A DNA stretch of 50,419 nucleotides from a virus, in the IMG/VR virus record IMGVR_UViG_3300042356_000196, positions 1 through 50,419 of that record. One strand, 5' to 3'. Shown here in pieces: positions 34,294-40,232 of this stretch. How positions within the stretch are numbered: position 1 is the first letter of the stretch; each line of letters opens with the position of its first letter. Under the pieces are notes generated by a model. That model had not been told where the DNA came from. It saw only the letters and a list, made by a program, of their open reading frames with translations, and did no database searches. The translations under genes were made by a program, and so were the position numbers.

Positions 34294-34590
34294 TTACTCG
34301 ACAAAGTTAGTAAATTCAAATGAATTACAAACAGAGTTCTCGCACGCAGTTATTTCTACAAACCTACTCATGCGAAACGCTGGCTCCTGATACCGACCAA
34401 GAAGCTGCTGATATATCTCCTCGTTACGAACCTCCTCCAATAAAACACCAGTGACAATCCCATCGTTCTCCAATACCTGCCGAACAGTATACTCCTCACC
34501 CTTCTTCACCCACTGCGGATAAACCATGCACACGAACTCTATCTGGTCCGCCTTGATGGAATCATCTATGCAAATAAGCCTACTCTTCAT
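34294..34590 (-). CDS. Small conserved protein, SH3-like
   Basis: 98 residues. N-terminal KSRLICIDDSIKADQIEF and central WVKKGEEYTVRQVLENDG with MSRFVEI near the end are the pattern of a small protein common in Bacteroidota phages (Cys-rich start, KGxxYTV barrel core, RFVEI). Function unknown. Overlaps the 62-residue frame upstream by 11 bases. Confidence 0.75.
   Translation of the reverse strand: MKSRLICIDDSIKADQIEFVCMVYPQWVKKGEEYTVRQVLENDGIVTGVLLEEVRNEEIYQQLLGRYQEPAFRMSRFVEITACENSVCNSFEFTNFVE
34302..34331 (-). promoter_or_regulatory. Promoter upstream of the basic-protein gene
   Basis: Minus strand TTTG (34328-34331), 18 bases, TAACTTTG (34302-34309). The leader carries a perfect palindrome AACATATATGTT just before the ATG (34268). 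It overlaps the end of the 98-residue gene. Confidence 0.55.
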
Positions 34591-34768
34591 TGTTCATCAT
34601 TATATACCTCTTACCATCGGTAAGCCAACGCATCACATAGTTCGTCTGACGCCTCTTAGACCTCTGAATGTACGAAAATGTTGACTTGTGTCGAGAAATG
34701 TCGGTCCAGTGTCGAGAAAATGTCGACTCAAAAACACGTAAGTTATTGATCCTGTGCATGTTATCCAT
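34580..34768 (-). CDS. Possible short basic protein within the left repeat element
   Basis: The frame runs upstream to 35062, but the upstream part is low-complexity. From the ATG at 34768 it gives 62 residues, with a basic C-terminal half (IQRSKRRQTNYVMRWLTDGK) and an 11-base overlap with the next start. Its N-terminal half encodes the GTGTCGAG repeats (STFSRHWTDISRHKSTFS), so it may simply be DNA signal sequence that happens to be open. Confidence 0.4.
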   Translation of the reverse strand: MDNMHRINNLRVFESTFSRHWTDISRHKSTFSYIQRSKRRQTNYVMRWLTDGKRYIMMNNEE

Positions 34769-34985
34769 TTTTAGTGTCGAGATGTCGACTTTACTGCAAA
34801 AAAAAATATTTTTTTTATTTTTTCCTACTACTACTACTATATATATACTAATTTTTTTTTTATTTATAATTGGTAAAAAAGTCAACATCTTAACACTAAA
34901 AACACTAAAACCTTTACTACGACTGGGCTGTAGGAGTTTTGCATGTAACATCAACTCAGCACAAACCGACACTAAATCGGGCTTT
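34683..34985. repeat. Left copy (L) of inverted paired AT-rich element
   Basis: Non-coding element upstream of the leftward genes. In plus-strand order it holds: three copies of GTGTCGAG-(N1-4)-TGTCG (34688, 34709, 34774), a T-rich tract, TATATATACT, a second T-tract, AACATCTTAACACTAA (34884-34899), AGTTTTGC (34935) and AACATCAAC (34947). The same landmarks recur at nearly the same spacing, inverted, at 39065-39362. Confidence 0.75.
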
Positions 34986-35520
34986 TCAACAAATTCTAAC
35001 ATCTTTTTTCGGGGGTCGCATATTCGGGGGTAGTGGGTAATATACCCATTTGACGTAAGCACCCATCAAACGAAAACCGATCAAAATCCAGGTGGGGGGT
35101 ATCGATTTTGGATAAATGCATGGAAGTTTTTAGCTTTTTGTTGAGGGGGCGCATAGGTAGGTAGGTAGCACTCTACGCGCGCGCGCACATGTGTATGTAT
35201 ATAGATGGGTACAGCTGTAGGTATATAGATAGACCTACCGACGTACATACGTATGTATGTGCCGACGATCATTCGATCAACCATTCTATTTAACATAATG
35301 TAAATTATAGGACAAGAAGATCAAACACCAGGCAACACGATCAATCGTTCAACCAATCGGCATGCCGTTCGTTCGTTCGGTGATCATAGGCGCACATCCT
35401 TAGATGTTGAATAACCCCATCAACCCCCCAAACCACGAAAAATCTAGCAAAATCCGACGTAATATCCGCATAACTATCTGAGGATCAGTAGATAGATATG
35501 TATAAAAGCAAATTGTAACA
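34986..35520. other. Non-coding divergence point with origin-like sequence
   Basis: No convincing gene; a 71-residue minus frame is rich in simple repeats. Visible: direct repeat TTCGGGGGT (twice near 35010-35030), palindrome GGGTAATATACCC, tandem GTAG units, a GCGCGCGCGC run, GTAGGT...ACCTAC and ACATACGTATGT inverted repeats, and two related blocks (CGATCATTCGATCAACC near 35268; CGATCAATCGTTCAACC near 35339). Leftward genes lie on one side and rightward genes on the other, as at many phage origins. Origin function is inferred. Confidence 0.45.
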
Positions 35521-35569
35521 TGTATTTTTATTTAGAATGAGTATAAATAAGCTATAAAATGAAAAAAAG

Positions 35570-35589
35570 TTATGCGAAAGTTTGCATAA
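35570..35589. promoter_or_regulatory. Operator-like palindrome over the early promoter -33 box
   Basis: TTATGC, 8 bases, GCATAA: a perfect 6 bp inverted repeat whose spacer and right arm cover the TTTG at 35581-35584. A repressor or activator bound here would control the early promoter. Confidence 0.5.
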
Positions 35590-35612
35590 TCCAATCAACT
35601 ACTGTACATTTG
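35581..35612 (+). promoter_or_regulatory. Main early promoter
   Basis: TTTG (35581-35584), 20 bases, TACATTTG (35605-35612): exact Bacteroidota consensus. Transcription would begin near 35617 and give a ~300 nt leader before the first early gene at 35922. Confidence 0.78.
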
Positions 35613-35616
35613 TTTC

Positions 35617-35921
35617 AACAAGATGAGGGAACGACCTCATGTAAAGCTTAAGAGTAATTAAAAGGGGGTGACAAAGCTAACCACTGAACAAAGCTTAACA
35701 ACAACAATACGATCTTTGACATATATAACTAAGTAGGGGCAAGCGGTGCGGACGTTACTTAGTTTATACATTGGGTGCACATTCTTGTCGGGAATGTGGG
35801 AACACTGAATTAATAGACGGCATGTAGTACTTTGTACGTGACATGCACACATGGTGCAATTGATACGATCAACTAGTCAGAGCGAAACTGATTGCACCAC
35901 TAACCAAATAAAATAAACACC
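35617..35921 (+). ncRNA. Hairpin-rich early leader RNA
   Basis: No gene in about 300 bases. Predicted helices: ATGAGG/CCTCAT (35623-35640, 6-base loop); AACTAAGTA/TACTTAGTT (35727-35735/35756-35764); CACATTC/GAATGTG (35778-35784/35792-35798); GCATGT/ACATGC (35820/35841) with inner GTAC/GTAC; GGTGCAAT/ATTGCACC (35853-35860/35891-35898). The last ends 23 bases before the first ATG. Either a regulatory 5' leader or a separate small RNA. Confidence 0.55.
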
Positions 35922-36044
35922 ATGAGAACAGTAGAAAGATTGATCGAAGTAGCTTTCATTAGCTTATTTGTAGCGGCATTTATGTTTGTCGTAGTTATGG
36001 CCTGCACAGGGCATGTATATGCAAGTCACACAGGATTAGGATAG
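35922..36044 (+). CDS. 40-residue membrane peptide
   Basis: M at 35922, preceded by ACCAAATAAAATAAACACC. A single membrane helix (VAFISLFVAAFMFVVVMACT, residues 10-29) follows a short charged start. First gene of the early operon. Function unknown. Confidence 0.65.
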   Translation: MRTVERLIEVAFISLFVAAFMFVVVMACTGHVYASHTGLG

Positions 36045-36074
36045 TAGATTAATAAACCAATTAAAACAAACTAT

Positions 36075-36257
36075 ATGACAACTTACGAAAAACAATGCAA
36101 AGGAATGTACTTACAAAAGTGTTCAAAGAATAGTAATTTACTTCGTACTGCTGAACAATTTGAATCAGGGAATTGGGTAGTTCATGTGTATTCAGGCCTT
36201 GATATTAGTGGAGAATATACTGATAAAGAATTCAAAAAAATCCGCAAATACTTTTAA
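36075..36257 (+). CDS. Small early protein of unknown function
   Basis: 60 residues, soluble, with an aromatic beta segment (FESGNWVVHVYSGLDISGEY) and a basic end (KEFKKIRKYF). A-rich leader without Shine-Dalgarno. No family recognised; small early proteins often alter host functions. Confidence 0.65.
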   Translation: MTTYEKQCKGMYLQKCSKNSNLLRTAEQFESGNWVVHVYSGLDISGEYTDKEFKKIRKYF

Positions 36258-36292
36258 AAATAAGAGAATAAAAACCAAATAAACCAAACACC

Positions 36293-36397
36293 ATGAGCAA
36301 GATCATTAAAATTGAGGGAGCATATGAGATCATAGGCTTTTTCGTAGAGGGTAAATTAGTAAGCACAACTAAAAGAAGAGTAACTAACTGGAAATAG
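36293..36397 (+). CDS. 34-residue early peptide
   Basis: Starts MSKIIKIEGAYEIIGFFVEG and ends TKRRVTNWK. Preceded by ACCAAATAAACCAAACACC. Supported by the leader motif and spacing; function unknown. Confidence 0.55.
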   Translation: MSKIIKIEGAYEIIGFFVEGKLVSTTKRRVTNWK

Positions 36398-36422
36398 TAT
36401 TAACATTTAAAAATTAGAAATC

Positions 36423-36587
36423 ATGAAAATCGAAAAAATAATTCAAGAGTATAAGTTTATTAAGTTAGTTAAAACAGAAATGATAATGGGGGGAAATTAT
36501 GCCGTAATTAATGGCGATAGAGCAAAAACAGGTCTAACATTAGATGCGGCTTATGATCTATTTAAATTATTAAAAAAACTAGGTTAA
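36423..36587 (+). CDS. 54-residue early protein
   Basis: Starts MKIEKIIQEYKFIKLVKTEM; the C-terminus is helical and basic (LFKLLKKLG). Its last codons and TAA stop (36582-36587) form the 5' strand of helix I of the hammerhead ribozyme that follows, so translation to the stop would disturb that fold. Confidence 0.65.
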   Translation: MKIEKIIQEYKFIKLVKTEMIMGGNYAVINGDRAKTGLTLDAAYDLFKLLKKLG

Positions 36588-36660
36588 CTGACGAGTCTTG
36601 AATAGACGAAAGCAATTAAATGAACGGATGTTCAGCCATGCGAATGGTTTGCTATTAACC
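36582..36660 (+). ncRNA. Hammerhead self-cleaving ribozyme (type I)
   Basis: Complete catalytic core in order: helix I 5' strand GGTTAA (36582-36587), CTGACGA (36588-36594; fits CUGANGA), helix II GTCT-TGAAT-AGAC (36595-36607), GAA (36608-36610), helix III AGCAA (36611-36615) with TTGCT (36649-36653), cleavage base A36654 (site CUA, fits NUH), helix I 3' strand TTAACC (36655-36660, perfect 6 bp). Helix III is capped by two hairpins: TGAAC-GGAT-GTTCA (36621-36634) and GCCAT-GCGA-ATGGT (36635-36648, GNRA loop). Cleavage is predicted between 36654 and 36655. Confidence 0.88.
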
Positions 36661-36677
36661 AAATAAAACCAAACGAC

Positions 36678-36860
36678 ATGACAAATATAGCATTTAGAGA
36701 TATCGCAGGCGGAAAGATTCACGTGTACACGGCAAACCAGGATTTACCAAAGAACGAACGAATCAAGGTAGCATTGGAAGAATTGAAGCCAATGGGTAAT
36801 ATTGTAATCTACCTATACAAAAGAAGAAAGTTTAGAATTATTAAAGTAAAGAGATATTGA
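36678..36860 (+). CDS. Small early protein downstream of the ribozyme
   Basis: 60 residues: FRDIAGGKIHVYTANQDLPK, then NIVIYLYKRRKFRIIKVKRY, basic at the C-terminus, beta-rich. After ribozyme cleavage its mRNA would begin UUAACCAAAUAAAACC, 23 bases before the ATG. Function unknown. Confidence 0.68.
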   Translation: MTNIAFRDIAGGKIHVYTANQDLPKNERIKVALEELKPMGNIVIYLYKRRKFRIIKVKRY

Positions 36861-36861
36861 T

Positions 36862-36975
36862 ATGGAGACAAATGAAATATTCGATCTCAATGATCGATTG
36901 ACGCAATTACGCATGAAAGCATTGCGTATCACATTAGCTGACGGAATGTGTACATATCTGTTGGCATTTAATTAA
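36862..36975 (+). CDS. 37-residue early peptide
   Basis: Starts METNEIFDLNDRLTQLRMKA; one base after the previous TGA. Helical. No family recognised. Confidence 0.55.
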   Translation: METNEIFDLNDRLTQLRMKALRITLADGMCTYLLAFN

Positions 36976-36998
36976 TAACCAAATAAAATCCAGAAACC

Positions 36999-37499
36999 AT
37001 GAGAAATTTAACAGCAGAACAATTGAGAATCATTGATGAACTAACTAATGAATTCTTGTCAATGAATGAAAAGCAAACAAGCGAAAGAAAATTGATTGAC
37101 TTAGACTTTTTATCCGAAGCGAAAAAAGAGTGGAAAGAAAAGGTATTGATGCTTGAGAAAAAGAACGAATGCCTATTGAACAAAGCAAAGGATGAATGCC
37201 TAATTGCATGGGGAAAATTAAGAGACGAACTAGAAGGAATCGCTGATGTGAAAGTAAGATATGACGATTACGGTGGTTATATATCAATTGAAAAAGGTAG
37301 AGATGCATTCAGAATAACATATAAAGCACCACAAACAGTATATGTTAGCAACGATACTCTTGGAGATAACTTCAGATATGCTGATAAGTTTACAGTTAGT
37401 GGTTACGTAAGTGGTAATCACGATATAAAATGTGACTCTACTGAAGAATTCTTTTCTAATGAGTATGTAAAAAATAGATTGTATAAATTACTTAAATAA
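36999..37499 (+). CDS. Early protein with N-terminal coiled coil
   Basis: 166 residues. Residues 1-85 are helical and charged (EKQTSERKLIDLDFLSEAKK; LMLEKKNECLLNKAKDECLI); the rest is a small mixed domain with aromatic residues (VRYDDYGGYISIEKGRDAFR). Leader carries ACCAAATAAA. Largest gene of the early cluster's first half; no family recognised. Confidence 0.75.
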   Translation: MRNLTAEQLRIIDELTNEFLSMNEKQTSERKLIDLDFLSEAKKEWKEKVLMLEKKNECLLNKAKDECLIAWGKLRDELEGIADVKVRYDDYGGYISIEKGRDAFRITYKAPQTVYVSNDTLGDNFRYADKFTVSGYVSGNHDIKCDSTEEFFSNEYVKNRLYKLLK

Positions 37500-37508
37500 C
37501 TAGAAACC

Positions 37509-37673
37509 ATGCAAGAAATAATCGACCAAGCAATTAACGACATGTTTGTCTGGGTTGCAAAAGATAACGGTTTGTCATCAGTGGATATCAGTCCCCTTGA
37601 TGACATGATCATTGAGGATATAAAGGAACAGTTGCAAGAGGTATTGCAACGATTTGTAGAACAAAACAGATAG
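37509..37673 (+). CDS. 54-residue helical protein
   Basis: Starts MQEIIDQAINDMFVWVAKDN; acidic helical C-terminus (EQLQEVLQRFVEQNR). Nine bases after the preceding stop; the next ATG follows its TAG after two bases. Function unknown. Confidence 0.65.
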   Translation: MQEIIDQAINDMFVWVAKDNGLSSVDISPLDDMIIEDIKEQLQEVLQRFVEQNR

Positions 37674-37675
37674 CC

Positions 37676-37894
37676 ATGTACGGAAGAGTAACAGATCAGA
37701 AGCTTAAAAGCTACGGAAAAATCGTAGAGTATTGGCCTAACAAGTTGAATAGGTACATGCGACACGTTAGATTCCAAGGTAGCGAGAAGACGTACACCAT
37801 GAGCAAAGACGCGATCCAGGATTTAAATGACCTGGAGGTGATAGAGAAATGGGAGTCTATAGATAGACAGATGTTGAACCAAATAAACAAGTAA
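37676..37894 (+). CDS. Small early protein of unknown function
   Basis: 72 residues, basic N-terminal half (GRVTDQKLKSYGKIVEYWPN, then RYMRHVRFQGS) and helical end. Probably nucleic-acid-related by charge only. Ends in ACCAAATAAACAAG, reused as leader of the next gene. Confidence 0.7.
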   Translation: MYGRVTDQKLKSYGKIVEYWPNKLNRYMRHVRFQGSEKTYTMSKDAIQDLNDLEVIEKWESIDRQMLNQINK

Positions 37895-37896
37895 CC

Positions 37897-38037
37897 ATGA
37901 GTAATAAAGAATTAAAAAAAATAATAGATGAATTTGAAAAGCATGCTCATTTATTATTTGATAAAGGAGATAAAAATATGATTCATGAATCAAAAGGAAT
38001 AATGCAAGTTTTAATAAAATTAAAATCAAAGTTATGA
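37897..38037 (+). CDS. 46-residue helical protein
   Basis: Starts MSNKELKKIIDEFEKHAHLL and ends GIMQVLIKLKSKL. Its TGA overlaps the next ATG (ATGA). Function unknown. Confidence 0.68.
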   Translation: MSNKELKKIIDEFEKHAHLLFDKGDKNMIHESKGIMQVLIKLKSKL

Positions 38038-38594
38038 AAGCAAAAACATTTTTACCGCTGTTCAGCGGATTCTACGGATCAATATGGGATGATGTAGATT
38101 TTTACGGAGAGGACGAATACTACAAGCTACCTGAAGGAACATACTTTGAGGATATGGTTGATTGGGAGAAGTACCATGATACGATAGCGAAAAAGATGTG
38201 TGATTTCGTTGAAGATGAGCTTCGGCCATTCGTATCAGAGATAACGTTCGAACGTATTGCGAGTCCAAAGTACTACAACTTCGAGAACGATTCAATCTAC
38301 ATCGAGATTGAATTCGATTACCTAAAGGTATATAGATACCTACTTGCAAACTTCCAAACGTTCGATAGGTATATAGCTGATAGGTACACAAGTCGAGATG
38401 GTTTCATTAGTTATCACTCAACAGATCCATTCGATTGGTTGGATGAATTCGCGAACGATGAGCATAAACTCGGTGCAGTCATGGACTTTATCCTACGTAA
38501 CGAAGAGGTTGAAGAACCAATGTATCTTGACGATGTTCATGTGTCATTGTTTTACAAGGACGAGATCAGCCAGTATAGTATTAACGAAAATTAG
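38034..38594 (+). CDS. Conserved early phage protein (LPLFSGFYGSIWDD type)
   Basis: 186 residues, very acidic and aromatic. FLPLFSGFYGSIWDDVDF, FERIASPKYYNFENDSIYIE and ADRYTSRDGFISYHS match a family common in phages and plasmids of low-GC and Bacteroidota hosts whose function I do not know. The high acidity (many Asp/Glu) is compatible with a DNA-mimic or antirestriction type of role, which is speculative. Confidence 0.8.
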   Translation: MKAKTFLPLFSGFYGSIWDDVDFYGEDEYYKLPEGTYFEDMVDWEKYHDTIAKKMCDFVEDELRPFVSEITFERIASPKYYNFENDSIYIEIEFDYLKVYRYLLANFQTFDRYIADRYTSRDGFISYHSTDPFDWLDEFANDEHKLGAVMDFILRNEEVEEPMYLDDVHVSLFYKDEISQYSINEN

Positions 38595-38599
38595 AAGCC

Positions 38600-38701
38600 A
38601 TGGAAGTAGTTATCTTTGTAGTAGAAAGCCTGCTGTTGATGGCAGGCTTCTACGGTTTGATCGGAGTAATCGATGTGCTAATTGAGGAAGAACGTAAGTG
38701 A
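38600..38701 (+). CDS. 33-residue membrane peptide
   Basis: Starts MEVVIFVVESLLLMAGFYGL, one membrane helix, then a charged end (EEERK). Five bases after the previous stop; the next ATG follows its stop by one base. Function unknown. Confidence 0.6.
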   Translation: MEVVIFVVESLLLMAGFYGLIGVIDVLIEEERK

Positions 38702-38702
38702 T

Positions 38703-38900
38703 ATGTGGCAAGCAGTCGTCAGACCTGTTGGCATTCCAGAGGAATGGGTGATAGGTGTGCTGTATGGAGAGAGTCATGTGGAGAGGTACAGCGAGATCGT
38801 ATCGTATATGTTAGACATGGGTATCCAAGAATTCGAGGTGATGCACTATGCACCACTTAGGTGCACAGCTGTAGCGATTGAGGATATATTTTTAAATTAA
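38703..38900 (+). CDS. Small early protein of unknown function
   Basis: 65 residues from the ATG at 38703 (MWQAVVRPVGIPEEWVIGVL), chosen over an in-frame ATG 21 bases upstream that would overlap the preceding gene. Ends VAIEDIFLN. Mixed alpha/beta; no family recognised. Confidence 0.65.
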   Translation: MWQAVVRPVGIPEEWVIGVLYGESHVERYSEIVSYMLDMGIQEFEVMHYAPLRCTAVAIEDIFLN

Positions 38901-38912
38901 ATCTATTAAGTT

Positions 38913-39077
38913 ATGAGTAGTAAACCTGATTTCAGAGTCAAGTTATTTGGCGACGATGTGACTAAGCAGATCCTTGCCGCATCGATTATCAATATGTATA
39001 AGGATGAGTACGGTGATAACAATATCCATGCATGGATATCTAACGGTTATGTAAATATCAGTGTCAAGAATTGTTAA
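38913..39077 (+). CDS. 54-residue protein at the edge of the right element
   Basis: Starts MSSKPDFRVKLFGDDVTKQI and ends YVNISVKNC. Its last codons enter the right copy of the paired element. Last gene of the early cluster. Function unknown. Confidence 0.65.
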   Translation: MSSKPDFRVKLFGDDVTKQILAASIINMYKDEYGDNNIHAWISNGYVNISVKNC

Positions 39078-39362
39078 AATCTGTTAAATCGTGCTGACAA
39101 ATGTTGTGTTGATGTTGCCCGCAAAACTATGTCTAGCCCTTTGCCAGTCTAGCTTTCAGCTTTCTTAGTGTTAAGATGTTACTCTTTACTCTAATTAATT
39201 AGAAAAAAAAATAATAGAGTATATATAAAGAGAGATGGGGCGTGGAGATAAAAAAAATAAAAAAAATCAGCGTCATGTCAGCACATCAGCACTAAAATAG
39301 GTTAGTCTATTGATAGTCAGGCAGTTACACATTTTTGTGTCAGCACTGAGTCAACATTTTGC
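39065..39362. repeat. Right copy (R) of inverted paired AT-rich element
   Basis: Read on the minus strand it has the same order of landmarks as the left copy: TTAGTG (from 39295), T-tract, TATATATACT, T-tract, AACATCTTAACACTAA (39180-39165, all 16 bases identical), AGTTTTGC (from 39128), AACATCAAC (from 39116). Outward-side repeats here are GTCAGCAC (39277, 39339; inverted at 39091) instead of GTGTCGAG. Transcription from 39381 runs outward on its right. Confidence 0.75.
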
Positions 39363-39380
39363 AACATTTGTTGACAGAGA

Positions 39381-39412
39381 TTTGCAAAGTTTATAATAAT
39401 TGCATAGATTTG
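39381..39412 (+). promoter_or_regulatory. Promoter of the tRNA-like RNA and rightward genes
   Basis: TTTG (39381-39384), 20 bases, TAGATTTG (39405-39412): exact consensus. Start expected near 39418, a few bases before the tRNA-like fold. Confidence 0.78.
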
Positions 39413-39425
39413 CATTTATTAGTGA

Positions 39426-39511
39426 TTAGGTCGGGTAGTAAGGTAGCTTACAAACTTATAGCGTTGAATTCCTTTAAGTCCCTGTAGATGGTTCGAGTCC
39501 ATCGCCTGAAC
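39426..39511 (+). ncRNA. tRNA-like RNA with enlarged anticodon arm
   Basis: T arm is perfect: GATGG-TTCGAGT-CCATC (39487-39503). The acceptor pairs TTAGGTCG with CGCCTGAA with two single-base bulges. The D-like arm is GTAA-GGTAGC-TTAC (39438-39451). Where the anticodon arm should be, ACTTA-T-AG (39454-39461) pairs with CT-T-TAAGT (39472-39479) around a 10-base loop, so no normal 7-base anticodon loop or readable anticodon exists. A degenerate tRNA, a tRNA mimic or a regulatory RNA are all possible. Confidence 0.5.
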
Positions 39512-39538
39512 AAAACATGTTCATGGTAGACATGTTTT
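39512..39538 (+). terminator. Hairpin after the tRNA-like RNA
   Basis: AAAACATGT, 9-base loop, ACATGTTTT: perfect 9 bp stem ending in four T. It could trim or end the small RNA. Confidence 0.55.
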
Positions 39539-39550
39539 ATTTGGTTTCAT

Positions 39551-39578
39551 AGGAGGGGGTGGTTCCCCTCCTTTGTTT
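39551..39578 (+). terminator. Strong terminator
   Basis: AGGAGGGG, GTGGTT loop, CCCCTCCT, then TTGTTT: perfect 8 bp GC-rich stem. With the promoter at 39381 it delimits a ~160 nt transcription unit. Confidence 0.85.
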
Positions 39579-39602
39579 AACTTAATTTAAATTCAATTAA
39601 CT

Positions 39603-39758
39603 ATGTGGTACTGTCCTTTATTTTTAATCTTTTGTTTTTACGCTGTGATCTTCTCAGCGTTACACAATCCCTGGCATAGATACACCGTATGGGTGTTATT
39701 CATGTGCATATTTATTAATCTAATCGGAACGTTATGGTTTATCATCGAAATAATTTGA
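39603..39758 (+). CDS. 51-residue two-helix membrane protein, candidate holin
   Basis: Starts MWYCPLFLIFCFYAVIFSAL; a second hydrophobic helix (VWVLFMCIFINLIGTLWFII) follows a short HNPWHRYT loop. It overlaps the endolysin gene start by 25 bases in another frame. Size, two helices and position suit a small holin. Confidence 0.65.
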   Translation: MWYCPLFLIFCFYAVIFSALHNPWHRYTVWVLFMCIFINLIGTLWFIIEII

Positions 39759-40231
39759 TAGTCGCTGTAGGGCTAATATCATTTGTGCTCTTATCCTACA
39801 AGAGTAAGGAGACAATAGTAGTAACTAAGATCGTTGAGAGGAAGAAGGCCGTTGTTCACAATCATCCTTCTTTCAGCCCTGAAGTTTTTTATAGCTACGT
39901 GAAGCAGTGCGGTATTAAGTTTCCGCACATCGCGTTCGCTCAGGCTATATTGGAGAGTGGTCACTTTACATCTAATCGATTCAGGCAGACCAACAATGCG
40001 TTCGGCATGAAGGTCGCAAGGTCAAGACCTACGACATGCAGTCGTGAGCATACGGGCCATGCGTACTACGATGACTGGCGTTTGTCAGTCCAGGACTATG
40101 CGCTGTATCAGGCGGCGTACATGCGGAAGGTTAGGTCTGAGGACGAGTACTACGAGAGGTTGGATGGTAGCTATGCAGGAGATCCGACTTACGTTGAAAA
40201 GGTACGACGCATAGCAGAAAAATATAAGTGA
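39734..40231 (+). CDS. Glucosaminidase endolysin with N-terminal membrane helix
   Basis: 165 residues. Residues 8-22 (LIVAVGLISFVLLSY) form a signal-anchor or signal peptide; the domain from ~48 is a glucosaminidase/FlgJ-type muramidase fold: PHIAFAQAILESGHF with the catalytic Glu (residue 74), RQTNNAFGMK, YDDWRLSVQDYALYQAAY and DPTYVEKVRRIAEKY. It cleaves the glycan strands of peptidoglycan. It sits in the rightward, early-side operon, far from the wall-active gene at 22626. Confidence 0.85.
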   Translation: MVYHRNNLIVAVGLISFVLLSYKSKETIVVTKIVERKKAVVHNHPSFSPEVFYSYVKQCGIKFPHIAFAQAILESGHFTSNRFRQTNNAFGMKVARSRPTTCSREHTGHAYYDDWRLSVQDYALYQAAYMRKVRSEDEYYERLDGSYAGDPTYVEKVRRIAEKYK

Positions 40232-40232
40232 T

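Noticed and set aside
34580-35062. 160-residue minus-strand frame
   Set aside because: The first ~100 residues come from poly-T/poly-A and repeat DNA (long Val and Lys runs); only the last ~60 residues might be real.
35081-35296. 71-residue minus-strand frame
   Set aside because: Made of tetranucleotide and dinucleotide repeats; no leader motif and no neighbours on that strand.
39471-39479. Reading CTTTAAG as a 7-base anticodon loop (ochre suppressor tRNA)
   Set aside because: The flanking bases do not pair as an anticodon stem, and TAA, TAG and TGA all appear to act as stops in this window.
39487-39511. tRNA 3' end as an integration attachment site
   Set aside because: No integrase is seen in the window and the sequence is followed by terminator hairpins; cannot be excluded without the full genome and host.
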